48,675 nt of DNA from positions 1 through 48,675 of the forward strand of contig WGMO01000016.1 in assembly GCA_016125075.1 (NCBI GenBank), read 5' to 3'. Made by a program: the position numbers and the translations under genes. This stretch comes from Terrimonas sp. (lineage in GTDB: Bacteria; Bacteroidota; Bacteroidia; Chitinophagales; Chitinophagaceae). Under the pieces are notes generated by a model that was not told the DNA's origin, did not search any database, and saw only the letters and a program-made list of their open reading frames with translations. Positions 24,558-34,320 of the stretch are shown here, in pieces; positions within the stretch are counted from its first letter, which is position 1, and every line of letters starts with the position of its first letter.

Positions 24558-26759
24558 TCAGGAAGGCATAGATTCCAAGAGTAAAGCCGCCTCATCAAAA
24601 GCTGATAAGCAGACCTTTTCGATGGTGTTGACTATTTCCGGCAGGTTTGGATCAGCAGGTTGGGCCGATTCGATTTTATCAAGAAAATCATCCAGCTTAT
24701 TGGTTAATCCCAATATGGAAATACTCGTTTTAAGGTCATGAGCAATCTTACGCAGGGTGTTAAAGTCTTTGTGTTCCAGGGCTTGCTTTAAGGCCTTGAT
24801 ATCGCCGGGCACCAATTCAAGAAACTGCCTGATCACCGTACGCTCATATTCCATGTCCCCCTGGCTTACTTCTTTCATATAAGCAAGATCAATAATCTTA
24901 TATTTTCCCGAGGGGTTCCCAGTTGGGTTTTCGTTCTCCAATTTCATCCCATCCAGTTTCTTTTTTAAGAACCTGTTTAAGATCGTTGCCAGTTCCCTTT
25001 CCCGTATAGGTTTCGACAGGTGTTCATCCATTCCATAACTGAAACATTTCTCCCGCTCCCCAGCCATCGCATGCGCTGTCATGGCGATAATGGGTATATC
25101 CTGTTTCAGGTTTTCCCTGATCGCGCGGGTGGCCGTATATCCATCCATTTCAGGCATCTGAATATCCATCAGCACCAGGTCAAATTTTTCCCTTTGTAAC
25201 TGCTGCACACATTCCCTTCCATTTTTCACAAGGGTATAGTCGATCCCCCACACTTCAAAAAGGTGTGCGATTAATTTTTGATTGATTTCATTATCCTCTG
25301 CAATAAGTATTCTTGCACTACCTGTTAGCGTTGGTTCTATGGCATCTCCTGCCGGTTTGACAAATCCATACTGGTCCGGTGAAATGATATAGGGGATACT
25401 GAAATAGAAACGGGTTCCCTTTCCCGGGGTACTTTGCATTTTTAATTCCCCGTTTTGTATCAATACCAGGTCTTTCACAATCGACAATCCAAGACCGGTA
25501 CCCCCAAATTGCCGGGTGGTAGCATCTTCGGCCTGTTTAAACCGCTCAAATACGGCTTCCTGCATGTGCTCCTGGATCCCTATACCCGTATCCGTGATTT
25601 CAAACCGGAGATTAAACCTGTCCGGATCCCGCTTTTCTCCGTAAATCCGGATAGCAATAAAACCCGCATCGGTGAACTTTACCGCGTTGCTGACCAGGTT
25701 GACCAGTATTTGGGTGAGCCTGATATTATCTCCAATCAGGATATCCGGAACATCATCCTGTATTGAAAAATGAAATCCCAGGTCTTTTTCTTTCATTTTA
25801 TTTGTAAACATCATCTCGATCGACTGTAACATACCCCTCACACTAAATGGAGTGGCTTCGATCCTGATCATCCCTGCTTCGATCTTAGAAAGATCCAGGA
25901 TATCATTGATGATCGCCAGCAGATTTTCACCGGAACTTTCAATGGATTTGATGTATTCCCTTGATTTTTCGTCTAAGGGTTGTCTTTCCAGAAGATGGGT
26001 AAACCCAATGATAGCGTTCATGGGTGTCCTGATCTCATGACTCATATTGGCCAAAAAGTTTTCTTTGACCTTTGCGGCCTCCCTTACCCTTTTTTCGGAA
26101 GCATCCAGGTCATGGATGAGTTCCTGTTGCCGCTTGATCTTATTGATGATAAACAAAAAAGCGGTGATGGTGGTCAGGATTACAAATACCAGGAATACAT
26201 AACCCCATAAATAGGCTTTTTTCCCATTATTATCGAGGGATGTTGTGATCCGGGATAATGTTTTTCGCCGTACGGACTCCAGTTGTAAAATGTTCCGGGT
26301 AATGGCATCCGTAAGGCCTTTACCATTCTTATCGGCACTTTGCAATTCAGCGGCTTGTTTACCCGCATCAAAATAAGTTTGCAGGACCAGCCTGCTAAAA
26401 AATATTTTTCTATCCACCAGGGAATCCAGTTCATCAACCAGTTGCACGGTATTATCGGTATCATCCAGTTCCTGCAACCGGGCAATGGTCGTGTTCACCT
26501 TGTTGATCTCAGTTTCAATGCCGGCCACATGCGAGGTATCCCCGGTCACAATCACCCCCCTGATCCTGCTTTCAATGTTCAGGATCAGGCTTTGGATATC
26601 CCGGAGATCCTTATCATTCCTGAATTCATTCAGCAGGTTTTCATTGTCAGCGATCAGCCCTTTCAGGTTTTTATTGGAATTATACTGCATGTAGACCGTG
26701 AGCAGGATAATCGCCACAAAGACAAAAGTGAGAAAATAGAGAAAACGCCTGAAACGCAT
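24558..26759 (-). CDS. Hybrid sensor histidine kinase with REC and HPt domains
   Basis: 733 residues. Two membrane helices (7-25 and about 184-206) flank a helical periplasmic sensor of CHASE3-like type. HisKA follows with NMSHEIRTPMNAI (His241), then HATPase_c with the N box (NLVSNAVKF), DTGIGI and GGTGLGLSI. A receiver domain (about 482-600) has LMDIQMPEMDG (phospho-acceptor Asp532), and a C-terminal HPt (about 625-733) has KIAHDLKTS (His674). This is a complete His-Asp-His relay in one chain (BarA/ArcB-like) that needs a separate DNA-binding regulator. The nearest is the LytTR regulator at 27447-28142. It starts 248 bp upstream of the PepSY-like gene. Confidence 0.95.
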   Translation of the reverse strand: MRFRRFLYFLTFVFVAIILLTVYMQYNSNKNLKGLIADNENLLNEFRNDKDLRDIQSLILNIESRIRGVIVTGDTSHVAGIETEINKVNTTIARLQELDDTDNTVQLVDELDSLVDRKIFFSRLVLQTYFDAGKQAAELQSADKNGKGLTDAITRNILQLESVRRKTLSRITTSLDNNGKKAYLWGYVFLVFVILTTITAFLFIINKIKRQQELIHDLDASEKRVREAAKVKENFLANMSHEIRTPMNAIIGFTHLLERQPLDEKSREYIKSIESSGENLLAIINDILDLSKIEAGMIRIEATPFSVRGMLQSIEMMFTNKMKEKDLGFHFSIQDDVPDILIGDNIRLTQILVNLVSNAVKFTDAGFIAIRIYGEKRDPDRFNLRFEITDTGIGIQEHMQEAVFERFKQAEDATTRQFGGTGLGLSIVKDLVLIQNGELKMQSTPGKGTRFYFSIPYIISPDQYGFVKPAGDAIEPTLTGSARILIAEDNEINQKLIAHLFEVWGIDYTLVKNGRECVQQLQREKFDLVLMDIQMPEMDGYTATRAIRENLKQDIPIIAMTAHAMAGEREKCFSYGMDEHLSKPIRERELATILNRFLKKKLDGMKLENENPTGNPSGKYKIIDLAYMKEVSQGDMEYERTVIRQFLELVPGDIKALKQALEHKDFNTLRKIAHDLKTSISILGLTNKLDDFLDKIESAQPADPNLPEIVNTIEKVCLSAFDEAALLLESMPS

Positions 26760-26992
26760 AAAATAATTGTTCTCCTAAATTATCAAACTATTTTATGTTA
26801 TACTGATTTTTTTGGAATGCTTATATATTGGAAATATAAAAGAGGAAAGGATAAGGACCGTCCAGTATTGATCTTACCCAATGTGGTTTGAACAATCCAG
26901 GCAAAATAACCACATGAGCCTGTCACCCAATTCAATTTTCTCTACATTTTATTTTACCCTTACTAATTTTACCAGGCATTCGGACCCGCTTT
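26760..26992. other. Intergenic region with a long-loop inverted repeat
   Basis: This 233-bp gap between the hybrid kinase start and the small membrane gene contains no supported gene. It is AT-rich near the kinase. ATGTGGTT (26881-26888) and AACCACAT (26908-26915) form a perfect 8-bp inverted repeat with a 19-nt loop but no T-run, so it is more likely a protein site or mRNA structure than a terminator. No TAnnTTTG element stands out on the minus strand. Confidence 0.4.
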
Positions 26993-27196
26993 CTATTTTA
27001 CAGGCTGCTTAGGAGGCACCCTTAAATACCTCGTCAGTGTCAGAAACAGTAAAACGATCAGCATCACGATGCCAAGGGCTATGCCGGATAGTTGAAGAAG
27101 ACCGGAATGATTGTCAATGGAATTGAAAAAATAGAAAAGCAACAGGATCAATCCAAAGGCTGTAAAAAGGAATAATATCGTATAAATTATTTTCAT
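26993..27196 (-). CDS. Small two-helix membrane protein
   Basis: 67 residues. Helix one (IIYTILFLFTAFGLILLLFYFF) and helix two (LSGIALGIVMLIVLLFLTL) are joined by a short polar loop (NSIDNHSGLLQ), and the C-terminal tail is basic (RYLRVPPKQPVK), so the tail is likely cytoplasmic. No family is recognised. A terminator-type hairpin (27205-27233) ends 8 bp upstream of its ATG, so expression would need read-through from upstream. The gene may therefore be attenuated, or regulated together with the putative leader RNA. Confidence 0.55.
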   Translation of the reverse strand: MKIIYTILFLFTAFGLILLLFYFFNSIDNHSGLLQLSGIALGIVMLIVLLFLTLTRYLRVPPKQPVK

Positions 27197-27204
27197 CTTT
27201 TTTT

Positions 27205-27233
27205 AAAAAATGGCCCTGATAGAGATCAGGGCC
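27205..27233 (-). terminator. Strong terminator hairpin between the LytTR gene and the small membrane gene
   Basis: GGCCCTGAT (27212-27220) and ATCAGGGCC (27225-27233) form a perfect 9-bp stem with a 4-nt loop. On the minus strand it is followed by A and six T. It is 213 bp past the stop of the LytTR regulator but only 8 bp before the ATG of the small membrane gene, so it can act as terminator for a short upstream RNA or as an attenuator. Confidence 0.85.
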
Positions 27234-27285
27234 CAATTAACCAAAACCAACTGCTTATGAGAAAACTGAAGTAAAGAACTGCTTG
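27205..27285 (-). ncRNA. Putative short RNA or attenuated leader under a repeat-bearing promoter
   Basis: A weak -7-like CAATTTTA (minus strand, 27298-27291) lies 30 bp from the nearest of three phased repeats. Transcription from about 27285 would reach the strong terminator at 27205-27233, giving an RNA of about 80 nt. The minus strand here has no ATG and no open frame of note. It could be a small RNA, the leader of the 67-residue gene, or simply the 3' untranslated end of the LytTR mRNA. No homology was tested. Confidence 0.35.
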
Positions 27286-27290
27286 TGATG

Positions 27291-27378
27291 TAAAATTGGT
27301 TGGAATTACCTGGTTCACAATGGCGTTTTAGGTAAACGAGCTGAATAAGTAGGTGAAACGGCCAAAAAGATAGTTAAA
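27291..27378 (-). promoter_or_regulatory. Three direct repeats at 21-bp period next to the LytTR gene
   Basis: Plus-strand copies TAGGTAAA (27329-27336), TAGGTGAA (27350-27357) and TAGTTAAA (27371-27378) start exactly 21 bp apart, and a weak -7-like element lies 30 bp from the nearest copy (27291-27298). TAGTTAAA is close to the AgrA-type box of LytTR regulators. The region lies just past the 3' end of the LytTR response regulator gene. Repeat spacing is certain; the promoter assignment is weak. Confidence 0.5.
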
Positions 27379-27446
27379 CGATTGGCATCTGCTGCTCCCC
27401 ATCTGAAACCATAATGATAAATAAAGTGAAGGAAACTGTCCGAAAA

Positions 27447-28142
27447 TCACAGGATATTCATCCGTTTATTGACCTGCGACCGGTAAGCATCTGCTACCGG
27501 TATGGGTTTTCCGTTTATCACGAGGGCACCTTCCTGGATGGTATCAATCTTGGAAAGCGCCACGATATAGGAGCGGTGAACACGCATGAATTTTTTTGTC
27601 GATAGTCTTTCCTCAACAGATTTCAAGGTGATGTGTATGGCGTAAAACCGCTGGGCGGTATGAATTTTCACATAGTCACCCATCGCCTCGGCAAAAAGAA
27701 TATCATCCGTTTTGAGCCTTCTCACAATATTTGAATCCCGGATAAAGATGAATTCATCTTCATTCATCTTAATCTCATTCTTATTGCTGTCCAGCAATTC
27801 CCTGGCCTTTTCCAGGGCGAGCAGGAACCGCGCGGGCATCCCAGGTTTTACCAGATAATCGGCTACATTCAATTCAAATGCCTCCACCGCATAATTTTTT
27901 TTGGAAGTGGTGAAAATGATCAGGGGCCTTTCCCGGCCCAAATTCCTGGTAAGCTCAAGACCGGTCATGCCGGGCATTTCAATATCCAGCAAAAGCAGAT
28001 CGACAGGATGTTGCTGCAAAATATTATAGGCTTCCATGGCCGAAGAACATTCGCCAACAACTTCCAGGTCATTGACCTGGCTGGCCAGTTTTTTCATGGT
28101 GGTTCTGGCTATCTTATTGTCATCGATGATCAGGCATTTCAT
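27447..28142 (-). CDS. LytTR-family response regulator
   Basis: 231 residues from the ATG at 28142 (MKCLIIDDNKIARTTM); an upstream in-frame start at 28166 would add 8 non-family residues. The REC domain (1-120) has acidic DD (7-8), phospho-acceptor Asp53 in LLLDIEMPGMTG and the conserved Lys in YLVKPG. The C-terminal LytTR DNA-binding domain (about 130-231) has FIFIRDSNIVRRLKTDDILF, VKIHTAQRFY and RVHRSYIVALSKID. LytTR domains bind paired direct repeats about one 21-22 bp period apart. No cognate LytS/YehU-type kinase gene adjoins it, so the hybrid kinase at 24558-26759 with its HPt is the best partner candidate. Confidence 0.93.
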   Translation of the reverse strand: MKCLIIDDNKIARTTMKKLASQVNDLEVVGECSSAMEAYNILQQHPVDLLLLDIEMPGMTGLELTRNLGRERPLIIFTTSKKNYAVEAFELNVADYLVKPGMPARFLLALEKARELLDSNKNEIKMNEDEFIFIRDSNIVRRLKTDDILFAEAMGDYVKIHTAQRFYAIHITLKSVEERLSTKKFMRVHRSYIVALSKIDTIQEGALVINGKPIPVADAYRSQVNKRMNIL

Positions 28143-28197
28143 ATGATAAAGGTATACCAATAACAAATTGACGCATAAGGGTTACCGGCATTTATGT

Positions 28198-29394
28198 TCA
28201 TTTTAATAAATCTTTATACCTTTTCAGGGCCTCAATAAAATAATAATCCGCATAGGTCAGGGGAACATCCACTTCCGAATTTTTGGGAAAATGGCCTACC
28301 CCATGTTTCAGTATAAAACCGCCAAGGCTGCCTTGTTCAGCCAGGTAGTCCGGACCGGACAGCTTTTCGAGGATCGCTTTTGCAACCGATAAATATTTTT
28401 TCGATGTTTTGTTATCAACATAACCGCTCAGTTCAATCAGCGCCGAGGCCGTAATAGCGGCCGCCGAAGCGTCCCTTAAGGCATGGGGAATTCCCGGCGC
28501 ATCAAAATCCCAGAAAGGAATCTTATCACCGGGAAGCTGCGCGAGGATATATGCTGCAATATTTTTTGCCTGTTGCAGGTAAAGATTATTTTTTGTTTCC
28601 CGGTAGGTAACGGTATACCCATACAATCCCCAGGCCTGCCCCCTGGCCCAGGCAGATGAATCATTTGCGCCCTGGGCTGTCAGTTTTTTTTGTACAGCCC
28701 CTGTTTCACTGTTATAGTTTACAACATGGTAAGAACTGTTATCGGGTCTGAAATGATTTTTCAATGTGGTATTGGCATGGGTAACGGCAATTGTATAGAA
28801 GGAAGAATCCCCGCTCATTTTTGTGGCCCGGAATAATAATTCCAGGTTCATCATGTTGTCGATGATCACCAGGAAATCCCCGGGCTGTGAATTCCAGGAA
28901 CGAATACAACCCACTTTTTCATTGAAACGGGTGGAGAGTGACCTGGCGCTGCTGAGGAGGATATCCCGGTATCGGGGATCTGGCGACAATCTTTCTGCAT
29001 TCCCAAAACTGCAATACATCATAAACCCCAGGTCATGTGTTTCCTTATTATTCTTCTGGGGTTCAAGGAGGGAAAGCATACGCAGGGCTTCCTTATACAG
29101 ATTACTATCGCGGTTTTGCTCAAACAACAGCAATAAGGTACCGGGATAAAAACCGCTGCACCACCAACTGGCATTACTGAATTCATAGGAGCCGGATGGG
29201 GGAAAATAGGTCTTGGGAAATTTACCGGGTGGCAGGTGCTTTGCCAGTATTGCATATTGTGAAGCCGCCGTTCTGAAATCCTTATCGATGATGGACAGGA
29301 ACTGTTTATCTGCCCTGTTCAACTTTGATTTTTGCGGATACCCGGATGCATGGACCAGGAAAAATAGACAGCCGGATAAAAGGAGTTTAACCAT
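28198..29394 (-). CDS. Glycoside hydrolase family 88 (unsaturated glucuronyl hydrolase-like)
   Basis: 398 residues from the ATG at 29394, which opens a signal peptide (MVKLLLSGCLFFLVHASG); an in-frame Met at 29439 would add 15 charged residues before it. The (alpha/alpha)6-barrel fold shows SNASWWCSGFYPGTLLLLFE, THDLGFMMYCSFG and VIIDNMMNLELLF. The two Asp in HDLGFM and IIDNMMNL match the catalytic pair (Asp88 and Asp149) of Bacillus unsaturated glucuronyl hydrolase, and SAWARGQAWGLYG is a further family signature. It removes unsaturated uronic acids left by polysaccharide lyases, probably in the periplasm. No lyase or SusCD pair lies in the window. It ends 55 bp before the LytTR gene start. 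Confidence 0.9.
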   Translation of the reverse strand: MVKLLLSGCLFFLVHASGYPQKSKLNRADKQFLSIIDKDFRTAASQYAILAKHLPPGKFPKTYFPPSGSYEFSNASWWCSGFYPGTLLLLFEQNRDSNLYKEALRMLSLLEPQKNNKETHDLGFMMYCSFGNAERLSPDPRYRDILLSSARSLSTRFNEKVGCIRSWNSQPGDFLVIIDNMMNLELLFRATKMSGDSSFYTIAVTHANTTLKNHFRPDNSSYHVVNYNSETGAVQKKLTAQGANDSSAWARGQAWGLYGYTVTYRETKNNLYLQQAKNIAAYILAQLPGDKIPFWDFDAPGIPHALRDASAAAITASALIELSGYVDNKTSKKYLSVAKAILEKLSGPDYLAEQGSLGGFILKHGVGHFPKNSEVDVPLTYADYYFIEALKRYKDLLK

Positions 29395-29564
29395 TTCTTT
29401 TTTTGAAAAAACCCGTTTTTTGTTAATCACGGATAGCACACAATATACTTACAAACTCCGAAAATGGCCATTGGACAGCATTTTGGAAGACCCGGTTCAC
29501 GCCTCACCGGAAACGAAGGCTGGAAAACATGAATTTTTCCCTTTTTAACCACCCCGGAATTCAG

Positions 29565-29572
29565 TACCTTTG
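29565..29572 (+). promoter_or_regulatory. -7 promoter element of the ABC-F gene
   Basis: TACCTTTG is a perfect match to the Bacteroidota -7 consensus TAnnTTTG, 28 bp upstream of the ATG at 29601. The -33 region is only T-rich (29542-29547) with no TTG. The leader would be about 22 nt. Confidence 0.6.
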
Positions 29573-29588
29573 CGCCTTCAAAAAATAA

Positions 29589-31235
<1,647 letters not shown>

Positions 31236-31384
31236 ATATGTAAATTTTTAAAGCGCAACCACGGTCCGGTTGTCATAACAGGCATAACCATGAATTTTTA
31301 ATGCCATCGGACTACCAATTCAGTAATTTCGGTATGCGTTAATAAATTTACTACCCAACCGCTAGCGTAGAAATCAGCCTCCAT

Positions 31385-32497
31385 ATGAAAAAACAGGTCT
31401 TCATTTCCTTTTTACATATCACTTCTCTCGTTTCTATTCTTTTTCTGGCAACCTGTAAGAAGGAATACAGTTATGAAGGGGGCAATAGCTCAGGTACTTC
31501 AAGCGGAACGGCAGTGTATAATTTTATTGGCGAAGGAGGATCCTGTACCGGAAGCATCGTAAGCGGTGATTATTTTTCGGGAATATCACTCATCGCTACG
31601 AATTCAGTTCAACTGGAAGTAAATGTATCGAGTACCGGAACTTATCAAATCAGCACCAATAGCAAAAATGGTATGTCATTTTCTGCTGCCGGCACTTTTA
31701 CCAATACCGGAATACAAACGATACAGTTAACAGGTACAGGCAAACCGGTTACCAATGGCAGTTTCATATTTGATACCCCTTTGGGTGTGGGTTGTTTTTT
31801 TGAAGTGATCGTTAATAAACCATCGGATGTTGCAGCTAAATTTACGCTTTCCGGAGCCCCGGATGATTGTGGGAGCGCAATAGTCAGGGGTGATTATTTT
31901 CCTGGTAAAAGCCTGACCAATGCCAATACAGTCTCACTTAAGGTAAATGTAATATCTATAGGATTTTATTCCATCACCACGGATACACTTGATGGAATTA
32001 GTTTTTCCGCTTCAGGTGTGTTCAGTAACACTGGCATCCAGATGATCACCCTTATAGGTTCAGGCTCACCCGCCTTGCCAAGAAACCTTGCCTTTCATCC
32101 CTCAGTGGGTTCAACAACCTGCCAATTTTATGTTACAGTACTTAACCCGCAACCCATAGCAACTTATGTTATCGAATCAGGAGGTGGTTCCTCTCCCGGC
32201 CAATGTGTTGCTACCGTATCTGGAAATTATTTTGCCGGAACAACCCTTTCGAATTCAGAAAATGTGAGTATCAGGGTTTATGTAACGATTGTTGGTAATT
32301 TCACGATTGCCACTGATATGACCAATGGAATAACCTTTTCCTATACAGGCACATTTACCACAACAGGTTCACAAAATGTTCTTTTATCTGGAACCGGAAC
32401 GCCCCTTTCCCCCGGGTCCTTTACATATCTCCCGCAGATTGTTGGACCCAGCCCGCTGGGGGGACAAGCCTGTGCATTTGATTTAACCGTTCTATAA
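31385..32497 (+). CDS. Lipoprotein with three tandem about-105-residue beta domains
   Basis: 370 residues with a lipoprotein signal (VSILFLATC, Cys at about 25) and a Ser/Gly linker. Three homologous domains follow, each with a Cys early (GGSCTGS, PDDCGSA, PGQCVAT), a GDYF-G or GNYFAG turn, a VNVSSTG-Y-I-T core, an FTNTGIQTI-L-GTG strand pair, and a second Cys near the end (VGCFF, TTCQF, QACAF), suggesting one disulfide per domain. It is surface-exposed or periplasmic and probably Ig-like. No known family is recognised with confidence; such repeat lipoproteins are common in Chitinophagaceae as I recall. Function unknown. The 149 bp upstream show no clear promoter. Confidence 0.72.
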   Translation: MKKQVFISFLHITSLVSILFLATCKKEYSYEGGNSSGTSSGTAVYNFIGEGGSCTGSIVSGDYFSGISLIATNSVQLEVNVSSTGTYQISTNSKNGMSFSAAGTFTNTGIQTIQLTGTGKPVTNGSFIFDTPLGVGCFFEVIVNKPSDVAAKFTLSGAPDDCGSAIVRGDYFPGKSLTNANTVSLKVNVISIGFYSITTDTLDGISFSASGVFSNTGIQMITLIGSGSPALPRNLAFHPSVGSTTCQFYVTVLNPQPIATYVIESGGGSSPGQCVATVSGNYFAGTTLSNSENVSIRVYVTIVGNFTIATDMTNGITFSYTGTFTTTGSQNVLLSGTGTPLSPGSFTYLPQIVGPSPLGGQACAFDLTVL

Positions 32498-32567
32498 TCA
32501 GCGCAGCAAATACATGCTATCAACGCTGCCTTTATGACCCTAAAAAATAATAAAGAAGGGAAATATA

Positions 32568-33683
32568 TTACAATGCTAGGAGTTGTCTGAAGAAAGGCGT
32601 TAATTCATCTGAAAGAATGGCATGATCATCCAAATTGGGATGCCCTGAACAACCCCTTGTCTGCATAGGTCTGAAAAAGAAAGTGGCTACCGGCCTGTCC
32701 TTAGGGTACATCCTGTCAATGCTGTCTTTTACAGCGGTTATACAATTTTGAAGGATAATTCTTCTATCCCCGTTCAGCATCGGGCTGCTGAGCAGGGCGA
32801 TCTGCGCCAGGGGATATTTTGACTTCACCGTCTTTACAAACCCAATGTATTGATCCACAAACCTGGCGCTATCAAAAGGGCGTCTTTCTTTTTTCCCGTC
32901 ACCATTACTGTAATCATTCGTACCCAATGCAATGCTGACAATCACAGGATGATTAATTGAAAAATCCCAAAGTCTTTTACTTCCCGATTGGAAATCCGTT
33001 TTAGTATAAAGCTCGGGCATGGTGGGACCATCGCTGTTCCAGTTCCTGTATACCCCTATTCCGCTCACACTGCTCAAAATATAATTGAGCCCCAGTTTCC
33101 TGGCCACCCGCGGTCCATATGCCCCGTAAGCATTATGCTGGTCATGGTAGACCCCTGTTCCGCAGGGTACTTCCGACGGATCTGCAGCCGCTCCGCAGGT
33201 TATGCTGTTGCCGATAAATTCAATCAAAGGTTGATCAGGAATGTTCAGGGGCAGGATCTGCTTACCGGATACCTTATCGACAAAAATGGGCCCGGTATGG
33301 GCTTCTGTTGCCTTATAAACCCAAACAGTATGCTTTCCCCCTGAAGCAGCTTTGATCAGGACCGGCTGGTTGCCATTGCCTTCAATCCGGACCCTGCCCT
33401 GGTCAACTGCATCCAGTTCGTACTGCAGGTAATTATGTCCATTAGCATCGTCGATATGGGTCGTGATCCAACATTGTTTTCCGTAAAAACTGAAGCCGAA
33501 ATGGACAGCGGAGCTAATCAGTTCCAGTGCCCCATTTTCAGTAACCGCAAAACGTCCCAACGGCTTCATGGATGAACCCTGTAATTCGTTTTCAACAGCA
33601 TTGATCCTGTTTGCAGGAGCGCAACCGCCCAGCAAGAGGATAAAAGGGATAATGACATAAACGATCTTGCAGGTATATTTCAT
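32568..33683 (-). CDS. SGNH-hydrolase lipoprotein, carbohydrate esterase family 2-like
   Basis: 371 residues with a lipobox (LLLGGC, Cys at about 21). An N-terminal beta-sandwich (about 40-145) is followed by an SGNH domain, the CE2 acetylxylan-esterase layout. Block I is IEFIGNSITCG: the Ser nucleophile is kept but the usual Asp of GDS is Asn. The oxyanion Gly and Asn blocks are visible (SSVSGIGVYRNW and IALGTNDYSNGDG), and the catalytic His is probably in GHPNLDDH. Predicted action is removal of acetyl groups from a plant polysaccharide at the cell surface. It fits the nearby GH88 and GH5 genes but is not in an operon with them. Confidence 0.85.
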   Translation of the reverse strand: MKYTCKIVYVIIPFILLLGGCAPANRINAVENELQGSSMKPLGRFAVTENGALELISSAVHFGFSFYGKQCWITTHIDDANGHNYLQYELDAVDQGRVRIEGNGNQPVLIKAASGGKHTVWVYKATEAHTGPIFVDKVSGKQILPLNIPDQPLIEFIGNSITCGAAADPSEVPCGTGVYHDQHNAYGAYGPRVARKLGLNYILSSVSGIGVYRNWNSDGPTMPELYTKTDFQSGSKRLWDFSINHPVIVSIALGTNDYSNGDGKKERRPFDSARFVDQYIGFVKTVKSKYPLAQIALLSSPMLNGDRRIILQNCITAVKDSIDRMYPKDRPVATFFFRPMQTRGCSGHPNLDDHAILSDELTPFFRQLLAL

Positions 33684-33774
33684 AATTTTAAATGGTTATG
33701 CATGATAAAAAACAGGTTACTAAGTTCAGGTAAGTAACAGTCTGCCGGTTCAATACGTTAAAAATAGGACACAC

Positions 33775-34314
33775 ATGGATAAAAATATATTATCTGTAAG
33801 GGAGATGCAATATGAAGATATCAAACTGATTATTGATTATTGGATGCATGCCGATGAAAATTTCCTGCACGCTATGGGAGCCGATAAGCACAAATTACCC
33901 TCTCGGGACGAATGGCAATCCATGCTGGAAAACCAACTCACACAATCCTACCGGGAAAAGCAATCCTATTGTATCACCTGGCTTGAAGACGGTGTACCCA
34001 TCGGCCACTCGAATGTTAACAAGATCGTATTTGGGGAGGAAGCCTTTATGCACCTGCATATCTGGAAAAAAGCCCTCCGCCAAAAAGGTGCCGGTAAAGC
34101 GCTGGTATTGATGACCCTGCCTTTTTTCTTTTACCGCCTTGAACTTAAGACCCTGTATTGCGAACCGTATGCTTTGAACCCGGCTCCCAACAGGACGCTT
34201 GAAAAAACTGGCTTTGTATTCGTCAGGAATTATACAACGATTCCCGGCTCCATCAATTTTGAGCAGCCGGTAAACCGGTGGCAACTTACCCGGGAAACCT
34301 TCCTAACTTTATAA
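33775..34314 (+). CDS. GNAT-family N-acetyltransferase
   Basis: 179 residues, one GNAT domain and no signal peptide. The acetyl-CoA-binding motif A is RQKGAGKALVLM. It is preceded by strand AFMHLHIWKKA and followed by LKTLYCEPYALNPAPNRTLEKTGFVFV, the typical motif B region of RimJ/RimL-like enzymes. The substrate cannot be told from sequence; a small amine or a protein N-terminus is possible. It starts 91 bp from the divergent esterase gene and ends 6 bp before the next secreted-protein gene, so the following genes may be cotranscribed. Confidence 0.85.
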   Translation: MDKNILSVREMQYEDIKLIIDYWMHADENFLHAMGADKHKLPSRDEWQSMLENQLTQSYREKQSYCITWLEDGVPIGHSNVNKIVFGEEAFMHLHIWKKALRQKGAGKALVLMTLPFFFYRLELKTLYCEPYALNPAPNRTLEKTGFVFVRNYTTIPGSINFEQPVNRWQLTRETFLTL

Positions 34315-34320
34315 GAAAAA

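Noticed and set aside
26340-26891. 183-codon plus-strand frame opposite the kinase sensor domain
   Set aside because: Antisense to the periplasmic sensor region; no promoter or family.
31272-31292. CAACC/GGTTG hairpin after the ABC-F gene as terminator
   Set aside because: Only five pairs and no T-run.
31307-31332. Two TCGG sites near the triple-repeat lipoprotein gene
   Set aside because: Spacing is 22 bp, the remaining bases do not match the motif, and the orientation does not fit the gene.
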